Positions 7,378 through 16,065 of a stretch of DNA of 37,064 nucleotides are shown here, piece by piece. This DNA is from Paracoccaceae bacterium. Lineage in GTDB: Bacteria; Pseudomonadota; Alphaproteobacteria; Rhodobacterales; Rhodobacteraceae. The notes under the pieces were generated by a model. That model ran no database searches. It was not told the DNA's origin and saw only the letters and a list, made by a program, of their open reading frames with translations. Positions within the stretch are counted from its first letter, which is position 1. Each line of letters begins with the position of its first letter. Position numbers and translations under genes: made by a program. Where the stretch lies: positions 1 to 37,064 of the forward strand of contig JAFIEO010000025.1 of the NCBI GenBank assembly GCA_020832445.1. The letters are read 5' to 3'.

Positions 7378-9357
7378 ATGAATTTTCATATGAATTACCG
7401 CCCGCTTGTCACGCGCCTGATGCGCCCGCTCACGCAGTTTCGCGCCGATATTCGCGGGTCTGTCAGTGTGGAACTGGTTGTGGTTCTGCCAATTCTGATT
7501 TTCGCCTATGTGGCAAGTCTGGTGTTTTTTGACGCCTTTCGCGCGCGCAAGGATGCACAGGCCGCGGCGCTGACTGTGGCCGATTTGTTGTCGCGCAACA
7601 CCGAAGCCGTGACCACAGCCTATATGGATGGCCTGAACGAAGTGTATGATTTCCTGACATCGGGTGATCAGGAAACGCGGTTGCGCATGTCATCTGTCAT
7701 GTGGGATCATGTTGCCGATGAACCGCAGGTCATGTGGTCCTATGGCACGCGCGGGTTTCTGTCGCTTGAAGATTATGCCGCGATCACCGCCGAGGATGAC
7801 AGGGCCGAGGATTTTGCCGCAAGCCGTGGCCTGTCAAATGCAAGTGCCAGTCTGGCGCAGGCAAATGGCGGCGGGCCTGGCCTTGCTGTGGCGCAGGCGC
7901 GGATCAACGCGCGCCTTGGCAGTATTGATTCAGATGCGCCCGAATATGACCCTAACGCACATGGCCGGTTCGCCAGCGCCGACCTGCACGCCCCTGTTGC
8001 CGATCTGAACGGGCGCATTCCGCCCATTCTGCCCGGTGAAGCACTGCTGTTGGTCGAAAGCTTCAGCATGTGGCAGCCGCTATTTACACAGATTCTTCCG
8101 TCAACGCGGTTGACGCCGATTGCCATAACACGCCCGCGTTTTTCGCCCTTCATCAATTACGAAGGCAACGCCGAGAATTTCCCCGAAGGATTGCCCGAAA
8201 TAAACCCCGAAGTCGGCGTTCCCGAAGCCCCGATTGAAGAAGAGGACGAAGAGGAACTGCCCACAGAGCCGGAAACCAATGTCACAATCATTGACACTGA
8301 TTTCACTGGCGGCAATCTGGCAGGCTGGTCCACCGACAAGGTAACGCAAACCGCCAACCCTGCGATCGGCAATTTCCTTGGCCCGTTTGGTGGCGAAACC
8401 TGGGCCAGCCCCGTGACCTATGCGGTCAATCTGGGCGAGCAGTCAAAATCCGCACAGTTTGAATTCGACCTGTTCATCATCGACAGTTGGGACGGTTACA
8501 ACATGTCATGGGCGCGGCCCGAAGGCGAAATGCTTGCGATCACCGTGAATGGCCAGTCCATTTCCAGCGAAGCGTTTCAGGCAGGCCCATGGGGCAACAT
8601 GACAGCCACGCGCCGCACTGTGGCATCACGCGCTGAAGGGCGCTTCACCACCACAATGACCCTGCTTGAAAGCAACCAAAACCATTGGGGCAGCGGCTGG
8701 ACCGACCAGATCTGGCGGGTGGTCATTGATGTGGAAAACCCGTCCAATACCTTCACGCTGGGTTTTGCCGCCAATCTGGATGAAGCGATCGACAATGAAT
8801 CCTTTGGCCTGCTGAATTTCCAGCTGACTGCGGAACGTGGCCAGCATGGCAGCCACTTCATCCCGCCTGCGACCATCGGGCTGAACAACACCAACCGCTT
8901 CCCCCGCTATGCCGGCTGCCCCGATACACGCCTGTCCGCCAAGACGCATAGCTTCAGCGTGGATGATTTGTGGTCGCCGGAACTGCGCCACATGGCCCGT
9001 GCGGGCGGTGGCCAGCGCCTGACCAGTTGCTCAGGCTTTGGCGGCTGGCTCAGCCCCTATAGCAGCTATTTCGACGCAAATCCCAGTTTTGTCATCAATT
9101 ACGACAAACAAGGCACGGACTGGGATGGCAGCCGCCTGCGCATTGAGACGGATGACGGTAATTCAGGCTTCAGCTGCGATTCATCAATTCTGGTTCGCGA
9201 TCCGTATGGCCAATGGCATTTCAACGAAGATATCAGCAGTTGGAACTATAATGCACGCCTGAATCTGGGGCACCTTCCCAGTGGGGACATTCACGTCTGG
9301 GTCGGGCGTTGGTCATCCGGCCGTTGCAACACTGATATCAGATTCAGCAATTACTGA
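7378..9357 (+). CDS. TadE-like protein with long adhesin-like C-terminal extension
   Basis: A 659-residue protein, far longer than ordinary TadE (about 150-200). Residues 1-60 have the prepilin form: basic leader, then G27-SVSVEL with E32 at position +5, followed by a hydrophobic helix. Residues 60-275 are helix-rich TadE/TadG-like sequence. A strongly acidic linker (EEEDEEELPTEPE, about 285-300) leads to a beta-rich domain (about 305-490; DLFIIDSWDG, EGEMLAITVNG). The last 100 residues, with DPYGQWHFNEDI, NARLNLGHLPSG and IHVWVGRW, resemble the PPC-like beta-sandwich modules found on secreted bacterial proteins. I infer a surface-exposed pilus-associated protein, possibly an adhesin or tip component. 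It is the third gene of the tad-type operon. Confidence 0.7.
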   Translation: MNFHMNYRPLVTRLMRPLTQFRADIRGSVSVELVVVLPILIFAYVASLVFFDAFRARKDAQAAALTVADLLSRNTEAVTTAYMDGLNEVYDFLTSGDQETRLRMSSVMWDHVADEPQVMWSYGTRGFLSLEDYAAITAEDDRAEDFAASRGLSNASASLAQANGGGPGLAVAQARINARLGSIDSDAPEYDPNAHGRFASADLHAPVADLNGRIPPILPGEALLLVESFSMWQPLFTQILPSTRLTPIAITRPRFSPFINYEGNAENFPEGLPEINPEVGVPEAPIEEEDEEELPTEPETNVTIIDTDFTGGNLAGWSTDKVTQTANPAIGNFLGPFGGETWASPVTYAVNLGEQSKSAQFEFDLFIIDSWDGYNMSWARPEGEMLAITVNGQSISSEAFQAGPWGNMTATRRTVASRAEGRFTTTMTLLESNQNHWGSGWTDQIWRVVIDVENPSNTFTLGFAANLDEAIDNESFGLLNFQLTAERGQHGSHFIPPATIGLNNTNRFPRYAGCPDTRLSAKTHSFSVDDLWSPELRHMARAGGGQRLTSCSGFGGWLSPYSSYFDANPSFVINYDKQGTDWDGSRLRIETDDGNSGFSCDSSILVRDPYGQWHFNEDISSWNYNARLNLGHLPSGDIHVWVGRWSSGRCNTDIRFSNY

Positions 9358-9699
9358 CCTATCCTGCGCGTCGGCGCGAACCGGCCTTGTGCTTCCTGAA
9401 CACGCGACATCCAGCGCGTCAGATGGAAGGACAAGGCCGGTTTTGGCCTGTTTGCACACATTCGCGCTTGGACAAAGCCCGCGCCATAGGTCGGGCCGGG
9501 GTCTGCCGGTCCGGCGTCGGTGAAGTTACTTTATGCCGGCTGCATACCCCAGGATCATGGGCTTGGACTGTCATCAGCCAAATCGGCAGTCCGCGGGACG
9601 GCCAGACCTATGGCGTGGGCCAGCTGCGCCCTTGATTCCGCGCCTTTGGGCACCCCTTTCAGGCAAGGACTGAACACAACATCCCCGCCACTTGCGCGA
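9358..9699. other. intergenic region between tad genes and ribH
   Basis: A 342-bp convergent stretch between two genes that both end here. It contains a long inverted repeat near its left end and no open frame with protein-like character or a ribosome-binding site. I see no RNA gene in it. Confidence 0.5.
9379..9445 (+). terminator. long inverted repeat followed by T run
   Basis: AACCGGCCTTGT (9379-9390) and ACAAGGCCGGTT (9431-9442) are perfect 12-bp inverted arms. Inside them CTTCC/GGAAG and TGA..CGCG/CGCG..TCA can extend the pairing, giving one long interrupted hairpin about 20 bp after the tad operon stop, with TTTT at its end. Likely transcription terminator; an unusually long arm-to-arm distance leaves doubt. 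Confidence 0.45.
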
Positions 9700-10170
9700 T
9701 CAGGCAGCGGCACTCGCAACCACCTGCGGCAGCGCGTCATGCAGGTGCGTTACCTGAAGCGCGGCATCGGCGGCTTCGCGGCCTTTTTTTGCGAAATGGT
9801 CATGAAAGAACGCTTCATGTTCCGCAGATGGCTGGAAATGATGCGGCGTCAGCGACACCGACAGCACCGGCACACCGGTTTTCAAACCCGCCTCCATCAG
9901 GCCGGATACAACCGCCTGCGCCACGAAATCATGGCGGTAAATGCCGCCATCGACCACCAATGCGGCGGCGGCAATCGCGTCATACCCGCCCGTTGCCGCA
10001 AGTCGTTGCGCCAGAAGCGGCATTTCAAACGCACCGGGCACATCAAAGCAGTCGATTTCGGCATCGACACCAAGTTCGGCCAGCCGCGCGCGAAAACCCG
10101 CAAGCGCCTGATCCACAATATCCGCATGCCAGCGCGCCTTGATAAAGGCAAATTTTGGGGATTTTGTCAT
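9700..10170 (-). CDS. ribH: 6,7-dimethyl-8-ribityllumazine synthase (RibH2-like)
   Basis: Lumazine synthase condenses 5-amino-6-ribitylaminouracil with dihydroxybutanone phosphate in the penultimate riboflavin step. The 156-residue protein starts MTKSPKFAFIKARWHADIVDQ, has the substrate-binding segment DVPGAFEMP, and HHFQPSAEHEAFFHDHFAKKG near the end. The FIKARWHADIV N-terminus resembles the RibH2 type known from Brucella and rhizobia (a decameric form) rather than the capsid-forming RibH1. The start at 10170 follows GGAG at proper spacing. It is a lone gene behind an FMN riboswitch; nrdR-ribD lies 6 kb away without one that I can see. In species with RibH2, a second RibH1 often exists in a ribBA operon; none is in this window. 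Confidence 0.9.
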   Translation of the reverse strand: MTKSPKFAFIKARWHADIVDQALAGFRARLAELGVDAEIDCFDVPGAFEMPLLAQRLAATGGYDAIAAAALVVDGGIYRHDFVAQAVVSGLMEAGLKTGVPVLSVSLTPHHFQPSAEHEAFFHDHFAKKGREAADAALQVTHLHDALPQVVASAAA

Positions 10171-10240
10171 AGCTCCAGATCCTTTCAACATGACAGAATC
10201 CCAGAGCGTCAGGGCCGGACGGACCCGCGCCCGACCGTCC

Positions 10241-10368
10241 CCATTCTCTCCCATCCGGACTATGACCGTCGGCCCCGGAATTTCACCGGATCTGCTGACC
10301 CTTTCAAATAAGAAAGGCGCTCGCGGGCTGTAACCGCCGGTGGGGAATTGCACCCCGCCCTGAGAATG
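10241..10368 (-). promoter_or_regulatory. FMN riboswitch (RFN element)
   Basis: On the minus strand the conserved blocks of the RFN element appear in order: AGGGCGGGGTG, then ATTCCCCACCGGCGGT, AGCCCGCGAGC, then GATCCGGTGA, ATTCCGGGGCCGACGGT and ATAGTCCGGATGGGAGA. This is an almost textbook FMN aptamer. It ends about 70 nt before the ribH start codon, so flavin mononucleotide should repress ribH expression, either by terminating transcription or by hiding the ribosome-binding site. Confidence 0.95.
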
Positions 10369-10429
10369 GCAGTCAGGTAGGCCGTGACGCAACGCTTGTC
10401 AATCACTGAACCGGGATCGCGGGCACGGG

Positions 10430-11140
10430 TTATTGCGCGGCAGTATCACGCACGCCCAGCGCCGCGCGCAGATCGGCCGCAGGGGATTTTGCGTCATTCA
10501 GTTGCAGCGCGGATTCAAGATGATGCAAATGATGCTCCATCAGGTCTGCTGCGCGGGCGGTGTCGCGCGCCTCGATGGCATTGACAATGGCTTCGTGTTC
10601 ATCGGGACCACAGGTCTGGGTGGTTTCACTTTGATACATCGCTGTGATCAGGGATGTTCTGGTGGTCAGGGTGCGCAGAATTTCGCCAAGGAAGCGCGCA
10701 TCGGTCAGCCGCGCGATCAACAGATGAAATTCCCCCGACAGCCGGATGATCGCTTCGCTGTCCTGCCCTGCATGCGCGGCGCGTTCTTTTGCGACATGTT
10801 CGCGCAATGCCGCAATATCCGCATCTGTGGCCGTTTCGCACAACCGTTCGACCAGACGTTTTTCAATGAAACCGCGCGTATAGAAGGCATCGCGCGCTTC
10901 GCTGACACCGGGTTCGGCAATGCAGGCCCCACGGTTGGGAACCAGTGACACCAGCCCGTCCTTTTCCAGCAACGCCAGCGCCTGCCGCACCCGCGCCCGA
11001 GAGACGCCAAAGACTTCGGCCAGATCTTCTTCCTTCAGGCGCGCACCCGGTCGCAGACTGCGCTGCACCACAGCCATCCAGACCCGATCACAGATCAGAA
11101 GGACGGAGTCGTTATTCGTTACATCTGTCAGCCAAGGCAT
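10430..11140 (-). CDS. GntR family regulator, FadR/FCD subfamily
   Basis: A 236-residue regulator with an N-terminal winged helix (about 10-75; RLKEEDLAEVFGVSRARVRQ is the recognition region) and a C-terminal FCD ligand-binding domain (about 85-215). FCD metal-binding histidines are plausible in EFHLLIA, PDEHEAIVNAI and EHHLHHL. Such proteins usually sense small organic acids and repress neighbouring catabolic or transport genes. I chose the ATG at 11140; ATGs at 11152 and 11176 are also possible, and none has a clear ribosome-binding site. It is divergent from the racemase-like gene. The shared palindrome lies in the gap and again before the ABC transporter, so it likely controls both and itself. 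Confidence 0.85.
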   Translation of the reverse strand: MPWLTDVTNNDSVLLICDRVWMAVVQRSLRPGARLKEEDLAEVFGVSRARVRQALALLEKDGLVSLVPNRGACIAEPGVSEARDAFYTRGFIEKRLVERLCETATDADIAALREHVAKERAAHAGQDSEAIIRLSGEFHLLIARLTDARFLGEILRTLTTRTSLITAMYQSETTQTCGPDEHEAIVNAIEARDTARAADLMEHHLHHLESALQLNDAKSPAADLRAALGVRDTAAQ

Positions 11141-11220
11141 CTGATTACCCATGTCGTTGCATATGCTTACTGCCATAACGCGCGAATGCAAAGCCGGTTC
11201 AGGCAACTGCACAGAACCCG

Positions 11221-11252
11221 CCGCATTGTCGACAATAAAGTTGACAATGCGG
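11221..11252. promoter_or_regulatory. candidate GntR operator (composite palindrome)
   Basis: A perfect 12-bp palindrome, ATTGTCGACAAT (11225-11236), is nested in a larger inverted repeat with 10-bp arms CCGCATTGTC (11221-11230) and GACAATGCGG (11243-11252). This gives three ATTGTC/GACAAT half-sites. FadR-type GntR proteins bind short palindromes with a TNGT...ACNA core, which this fits. The same 12 bp recurs at 17756-17767. Confidence 0.65.
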
Positions 11253-11269
11253 CGGGAAACCAACACAAT
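11241..11269 (+). promoter_or_regulatory. sigma-70 type promoter for the racemase-like gene
   Basis: TTGACA (11241-11246), a 17-bp spacer, and CACAAT (11264-11269) form a good promoter reading toward the racemase-like gene. The -35 box is also part of the right arm of the operator, so a bound repressor would block RNA polymerase. Confidence 0.55.
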
Positions 11270-11308
11270 TCACTTGTTCCATCACGCGCCCGACCAGAAA
11301 GATGCACC

Positions 11309-12055
11309 TTGCAGTTATTCGTATACAACCCCAATTCCAGTGCCGCCATGACAGCGCTTATTGCGCGTCAGGCCAGGGCTGCGGCAGATGCGGGCGTGAC
11401 AATCATGGCAGGCGGGGCATCTGCGCCGGTCCCGCCCAGCATTGAAGGGCATCATGACGCGGCCATGGCCGTTCCCCCCATGCTGGACGCGCTGCGCCGT
11501 GCCGAAGCTGCGGGGGCGGATGCGCATGTGATCGCCTGCTTTGACGACCCCGGCATCGCGGCTGCGCGCGAAGTGGTGCAGGGACCGGTCATCGGAATTG
11601 CGCAGGCTGCGATGCAGATCGCCAGCCTTCTGGCCAGCCGCTTCAGCATTGTCACCACCCTGCCCCGTTCGGTGCCCATAATCGAGGATCTGGCCCTGCA
11701 TTACGGCATGTGTCACGCCCTGCAAGCGGTGCGCGCGGTTGACCTGCCTGTATTGTCGCTGGACGCGGACCCAGACCATGCGCGCGCCCTGTTGCGCAAC
11801 GAGATCATACACGCGCGCGACCATGACAGGGCCGAGGCGGTTATTCTGGGCTGCGCCGGCATGTCCGACATGTGCCAGACGCTGAGTGATGAAACCGGCA
11901 TTGCCGTGATAGACGGGGTGCATGCGGCGGTGCGTCTGGCGGGCGCATTGGCGGGCGGCGGCTACAAAACGGCCAAAACAGGGGCGTATGGCTGGCCACG
12001 CGACAAATCGGACGACCAGCATCACGTCAGCCCGCTGCGCAAACCTGCGCAATAG
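11309..12055 (+). CDS. hydantoin/Asp-Glu racemase family protein (HyuE-like)
   Basis: A 248-residue cofactor-independent racemase of the Asp/Glu/hydantoin racemase superfamily. The two catalytic cysteines are clear: C77 in IACFDDPG and C182 in LGCAGMSD, both segments typical of hydantoin racemases (HyuE) and close allantoin racemases. The N-terminus VYNPNSSAAMT matches the family's INPNSS start. I place the start at TTG 11309, just upstream of this motif and about 40 bp after a likely promoter. No hydantoinase or carbamoylase gene is nearby; the neighbours are a GntR regulator and a peptide-type ABC importer, so the racemase may act on an imported compound. The exact substrate is open. Confidence 0.8.
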   Translation: MQLFVYNPNSSAAMTALIARQARAAADAGVTIMAGGASAPVPPSIEGHHDAAMAVPPMLDALRRAEAAGADAHVIACFDDPGIAAAREVVQGPVIGIAQAAMQIASLLASRFSIVTTLPRSVPIIEDLALHYGMCHALQAVRAVDLPVLSLDADPDHARALLRNEIIHARDHDRAEAVILGCAGMSDMCQTLSDETGIAVIDGVHAAVRLAGALAGGGYKTAKTGAYGWPRDKSDDQHHVSPLRKPAQ

Positions 12056-12137
12056 CACGCCCGCCACGCGATCGCACCCGACGGGCCAGCGCGGACCGGC
12101 ACCTGTCGGGCACATAAGACCCGGCCCGCGCTGACGC

Positions 12138-13133
12138 CTATATGGCGGTTTGCGGTTCAAGTGTTTGCGCCAGCCTAAGGCAGCGCGCCTGATGGGTTGC
12201 GCCAATCTGCTGCATCTGAACCGCACCTTTTGTGCAGTCCGCATCGGCCAGAAAGCACCTTGGCGCAAACGGGCAGCCTTGTGGCAGGTTCGCCAGATCG
12301 GGGGGTGCGCCGGGTATCGCTTCCAGCCTTTCGCCTTTGACCATTGCCCCGTCGGCGCGGCTTTTCAGCAGGCCCAGCGTGTATGGGTGGCGGGGGGTGC
12401 GGATCAACTCGCGCGCCGTGGCCTGTTCGACGATCTGGCCTGCATACATCACGGCAATGCGGTCGGCCACTTCCACCGCCGCGCCAATGTCATGGGTCAC
12501 AAAAATGATCGACAGGCCCAAATCGCGCTGCAATTCGCGCAGCAGCAACAGAACCTGAATTTGCACGGTGGCATCAAGTGCGGTGGTGGGTTCATCGGCC
12601 AGCAGCAGTTTGGGCCTGCATGACAGCGCCAGCGCAATCATCGCGCGCTGGCGCATGCCGCCGGACATTTCATGCGGGTAATTGTCCAGCCGCGATTTGG
12701 CCGACGGAATGCGCACGCGTTCAAACAACTCCAGTGCGCGGGCGCGGGCCGCATCGCGGCTTATGGGTTCATGGCGGCGGATGGTTTCGACAATCTGGTC
12801 GCCCAGCGAATAGACAGGGTCCAGCGCCAGCAAAGGTTCCTGAAAAATCATCGCGGCCTGCGCACCGCGCAGCGACGACATTTCGCGCGGGGTCATTTTC
12901 AGAATGTCGCGGCCGCCCAGTTCGATACTGCCTTGCAGTTTCGTACGCTTTTCAGGGTTCAGCCGCATGATCGCGCGCATGGTGACCGATTTTCCCGAAC
13001 CGGATTCACCGATCAATGCGACAGCTTCGCCCTGCGCGACATCAAGCGACACATCATTGACCGCACGCACGGGCCGCGTGCCGCCGGTGAAGGCAACGCC
13101 AAGATTGCGGATGGAAAGGAAAGGGGCATTCAT
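12138..13133 (-). CDS. peptide-type ABC transporter ATP-binding protein (DppD/OppD-like)
   Basis: A 331-residue nucleotide-binding subunit of a peptide/nickel-type ABC importer, working at the cytoplasmic face of the membrane. Walker A is GESGSGKS (about 42-49), the Q-loop is IFQEP, the signature is MSGGMRQR, Walker B is LLLADEP, and the switch histidine is in FVTHD. The C-terminal oligopeptide extension with cysteines ([12 protein letters not shown]) is present, as usual for Dpp/Opp ATPases. It is the last gene of the cluster and its start overlaps the stop of the second ATPase gene by 4 bp. Confidence 0.9.
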   Translation of the reverse strand: MNAPFLSIRNLGVAFTGGTRPVRAVNDVSLDVAQGEAVALIGESGSGKSVTMRAIMRLNPEKRTKLQGSIELGGRDILKMTPREMSSLRGAQAAMIFQEPLLALDPVYSLGDQIVETIRRHEPISRDAARARALELFERVRIPSAKSRLDNYPHEMSGGMRQRAMIALALSCRPKLLLADEPTTALDATVQIQVLLLLRELQRDLGLSIIFVTHDIGAAVEVADRIAVMYAGQIVEQATARELIRTPRHPYTLGLLKSRADGAMVKGERLEAIPGAPPDLANLPQGCPFAPRCFLADADCTKGAVQMQQIGATHQARCLRLAQTLEPQTAI

Positions 13134-14152
13134 TCTGCGGCCTCCTGTCGGGATGGGGCGACATAGCCGGATGCGGGGTCATGCGCATGGCATGCCACCA
13201 GATGACGCGCCGCGCGCTGCGTCAATGCGGGAACCTGCTGCGCGCAGACATCGGCGGCGACAGGGCAGCGCGTGTGAAAACGGCAGCCCGAAGGCGGGTC
13301 AATCGGGTTGGGCGGGTCGCCCGTCAGCGCGGGTTCCTGTGTCCGGTTGTCAGGGTCCATCGACGGCATGGACGACAACAGCGCACGCGAATAGGGGTGC
13401 AGCGGCGTATCATAAAGCGATTCCGCCGTGCCGATTTCGGCCACCTGCCCCAGATACATCACCATCACCCGGTCGGAGACAAACCGCACCACATGCAGAT
13501 CATGACTGATGAACACATAGGTCAGGCCAAATTCGGCCTTCAGGTCGGCAAGCAGGTTCAGAACCTGTGCTTCCACCGATTTGTCCAGCGCCGACACAGC
13601 TTCATCCAGAATAATGACCTTGGGGCGCAGCGCCAGCGCCCGCGCCCGCTCGATTTTGCCGGGGTGGGGCTGGCCGCCCGACAATTCATGTGGATACCGG
13701 CCCGCAAAGCGCGCAGGGTCCAGCCCGACACGGTCCAGCAGGTCATGCGTGCGCGACAGTGCTTCTTGTGCAGGGGTTCCGTGAACACGCGCGCCAAAGG
13801 CGATGTTGTCCTCAATGGTCAGGCGCGGGTTCAGCGACGAATAGCTGTCCTGAAATACCATCTGCACCTGACGGCGATACGCCTTCAGCGGAAGTTCGGG
13901 ACTGCCCACCAGCTTGCCATCGAAATAGAGCGCGCCCTGATCGGGGTTGATCAGATGCATCAACAGCCGCGCCGTGGTGGATTTTCCACAACCCGACTCG
14001 CCCACAACGCCCAGTGTTTCACCGGCAAACACTTCCAGATCGACACCATCGACGGCATGCACATTCTTGACGGTCCGGCCAAGGATGCCGCCCTTGATGG
14101 GGAAGTATTTGCGCAATCCGCGCACGGTCATTATGGCCCCTTGCGTGGTCAT
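13130..14152 (-). CDS. peptide-type ABC transporter ATP-binding protein (DppF/OppF-like), odd signature region
   Basis: The second ATPase (340 residues) of the importer. Walker A GESGCGKS (51-58), Q-loop VFQDSYSSLNP, Walker B VIILDE (179-184), DEAVSALD and the switch FISHD are all present, as is the C-terminal cysteine-bearing peptide-transporter extension. The ABC signature LSGGQ (157-161) is followed by PHPGKIERARAL instead of the usual RQR(V/I)xIARAL: the two arginines are gone and two residues are added. The DNA there (13640-13669) contains near-tandem 6-bp units, so slippage may have contributed. The start at 14152 overlaps the permease stop by 4 bp. Family certain; activity of this ATPase uncertain. 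Confidence 0.88.
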   Translation of the reverse strand: MTTQGAIMTVRGLRKYFPIKGGILGRTVKNVHAVDGVDLEVFAGETLGVVGESGCGKSTTARLLMHLINPDQGALYFDGKLVGSPELPLKAYRRQVQMVFQDSYSSLNPRLTIEDNIAFGARVHGTPAQEALSRTHDLLDRVGLDPARFAGRYPHELSGGQPHPGKIERARALALRPKVIILDEAVSALDKSVEAQVLNLLADLKAEFGLTYVFISHDLHVVRFVSDRVMVMYLGQVAEIGTAESLYDTPLHPYSRALLSSMPSMDPDNRTQEPALTGDPPNPIDPPSGCRFHTRCPVAADVCAQQVPALTQRAARHLVACHAHDPASGYVAPSRQEAAE

Positions 14153-15036
14153 TGGCGCACCTCCATCGCGGACCGCAGCCCGTCGGACAACATGTTGAAC
14201 GAAATCGACACCATGAAAATCATCGCGCCGGGCAAGGCTGCGACCCATGGTTGCACATAGATGGCCGTGCGCAGGGTGTTCAGCATCAGCCCCCATTCAG
14301 GGCTTGGCGGACGCACCCCAAGACCCAGAAATGACAGACCGGATGCAAGGATCATGCTGACCGCAATCAGCGATGTGGCATAGACAAAGATCGGCCCCAG
14401 AACATTGCCCAGCACATGGACCCGCACAATGGTCAGGGCATCTGCCCCCGATGCGCGCGCCGCTTCAATGAAATCGGAACTGCGCAGCCGGGTGGTGACA
14501 GATTCCGCCACCCGCGCAATCGGCGGGATGAACACCACTGTCAACGACAACAGCGCGTTGCCCAAGCCCGCCCCCAATGCGCCCGACAATGCCACAGCCA
14601 GTAACACGGACGGAAACGCATAGAACACATCAATGGTGCGCATGATGATGGTATTTGTCCAGCCCCCCGCATAGCCTGCGATGATGCCAACAGCCGATCC
14701 GATGATGAACGCCAGCACCACCGGCGTAACCCCCATCAGCAACGACAGGCGCCCGCCCCAGATCAGTCGCGACAGCATATCGCGGCCCAACTCGTCCGTG
14801 CCCAGCAAATGCCCTTCAGTTCCGATGGGTTTCAGGCGGTTGGTCAAACGCCCGTCCAGTGGGTCCAGCGGCGCGACCAGCGGCGCAAAGATTGCCGCCA
14901 GAACCAACAGCAGCAGCACCGCAGCCGCCGCCATCGCGGTTTTGTCGCGCACCAGCCGCGCCCCCACGTTCTGCCAGTAGCCTGCGCTGCGCACGGCATC
15001 CAGCGGCTGCAATTGCGTCAAGGAAATATCAGCCAT
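14149..15036 (-). CDS. peptide-type ABC transporter permease (DppC/OppC-like)
   Basis: A 295-residue inner-membrane permease with the OppC N-terminal segment (first membrane helix about 36-57) and a binding-protein-dependent transport domain. The EAA coupling motif is visible as DFIEAARASGADALTIVRVHV, which docks onto the ATPases. The family's GTDELGRD segment is present near residue 95. The start lies 6 bp after the DppB-like stop codon, and the stop overlaps the next ATPase start, consistent with translational coupling. Confidence 0.92.
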   Translation of the reverse strand: MADISLTQLQPLDAVRSAGYWQNVGARLVRDKTAMAAAAVLLLLVLAAIFAPLVAPLDPLDGRLTNRLKPIGTEGHLLGTDELGRDMLSRLIWGGRLSLLMGVTPVVLAFIIGSAVGIIAGYAGGWTNTIIMRTIDVFYAFPSVLLAVALSGALGAGLGNALLSLTVVFIPPIARVAESVTTRLRSSDFIEAARASGADALTIVRVHVLGNVLGPIFVYATSLIAVSMILASGLSFLGLGVRPPSPEWGLMLNTLRTAIYVQPWVAALPGAMIFMVSISFNMLSDGLRSAMEVRQ

Positions 15037-15042
15037 GTTGCA

Positions 15043-15993
15043 TTACCTTTTGATGCGGGGGTCAAGTGCGCTTTGCAGCACATCCACGGCCAGATTCAGC
15101 ACCACGAAAAACAGCGCCAGAACCAGAATAGTGCCCTGCAACAGCGGCAGGTCGCGCTGAAAAATGGCCGAGTTCAGCAGCATGCCCGTTCCGGGCCAGC
15201 TGAACACAGTTTCAATCAGGATGGACCCGCCCAGCAGATAGCCAAGCTGCACCCCCATCACGGCCAGCGCCGTGGGGGCCGCGTTCTTGACGACATGCAA
15301 GAACACGCCAAATTCCGACAGCCCGCGTGCGCGCAGTCCGATCACGAATTCCTGCGCCAGAATTTCCGCCACCAGCGCACGCACTGTGCGCGCGATGATG
15401 CCCATGGGTATGACACTCATCGTCAGGGCGGGCAGCACCATGTAGCTGAGATGCACCATGTCGAATTTCCACTGGCTGGACCCGCCGGGGCCTGCGCCCG
15501 CCGCAGGCAACCAGCCCAACTGCGCCGAGAAGATGATCACCAGCACCATACCCAGCCAGTAATGCGGCACCGACACGCCGAACACGGCGGCCGCAGACGC
15601 GGCCTTGTCCAGTGGCGAGTTGCTGAAATAGCCTGCCACAAACCCGAAAAAACACCCCAGCACGAAGCCAATGAATGTCGCCACCGCCGCCAGCATCAGT
15701 GTATTGGCAACAGCCCGCATGACTTCGGTGGTCACAGGGCGTCCGGTGGCGATGGATGTGCCAAGATCGCCTTGCAGCGCGCGCCCCAGCCATAAGATGA
15801 ACTGTTCGGGATAGCTGCGGTCAAACCCGTAAAGCACACGAAGGCGGTTTTGCAGATCGACCGAGGCATCGGCAGGCAGAATCGAGATCAGCGGATCGCC
15901 GGGGGAAATATGCACCAGCGCAAAACAGACCACTGCGACCCCCAACAAAACGGGCGCCGTATAGATTATGCGTCGCAAGGTGTAGCCAAACAT
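15043..15993 (-). CDS. peptide-type ABC transporter permease (DppB/OppB-like)
   Basis: A 316-residue permease beginning MFGYTLRRIIYTAPVLLGV, the standard DppB first helix, with LYGFDRSYPEQFILWL, the EAA motif EFVIGLRARGLSEFGVFLHVVKN and the family C-terminus DVLQSALDPRIKR. It should form the channel together with the DppC-like subunit. It follows the binding-protein gene after 72 bp that contain a strong stem-loop, a common arrangement that lets the binding protein be made in excess. Confidence 0.92.
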   Translation of the reverse strand: MFGYTLRRIIYTAPVLLGVAVVCFALVHISPGDPLISILPADASVDLQNRLRVLYGFDRSYPEQFILWLGRALQGDLGTSIATGRPVTTEVMRAVANTLMLAAVATFIGFVLGCFFGFVAGYFSNSPLDKAASAAAVFGVSVPHYWLGMVLVIIFSAQLGWLPAAGAGPGGSSQWKFDMVHLSYMVLPALTMSVIPMGIIARTVRALVAEILAQEFVIGLRARGLSEFGVFLHVVKNAAPTALAVMGVQLGYLLGGSILIETVFSWPGTGMLLNSAIFQRDLPLLQGTILVLALFFVVLNLAVDVLQSALDPRIKR

Positions 15994-16029
15994 GGGCTGT
16001 CCTTTCGGATGGCAAGCTGGGGTCAGGGA

Positions 16030-16058
16030 ACAGGCCCCGGATCAGATCCGGGGCCTGT
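16030..16058 (-). other. stem-loop between binding-protein and permease genes
   Basis: ACAGGCCCCGGAT and ATCCGGGGCCTGT pair over 13 bp with a 3-nt loop, directly after the binding-protein stop codon on the minus strand. No T run follows. Such hairpins protect the upstream mRNA from 3' exonucleases or partly stop transcription, raising the ratio of binding protein to membrane subunits. Confidence 0.6.
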
Positions 16059-16065
16059 GTGGTGC

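Noticed and set aside
13181-14260. A 359-codon plus-strand frame opposite the ABC ATPase gene
   Set aside because: The minus strand has full Walker and signature motifs; the plus frame is a composition artefact.
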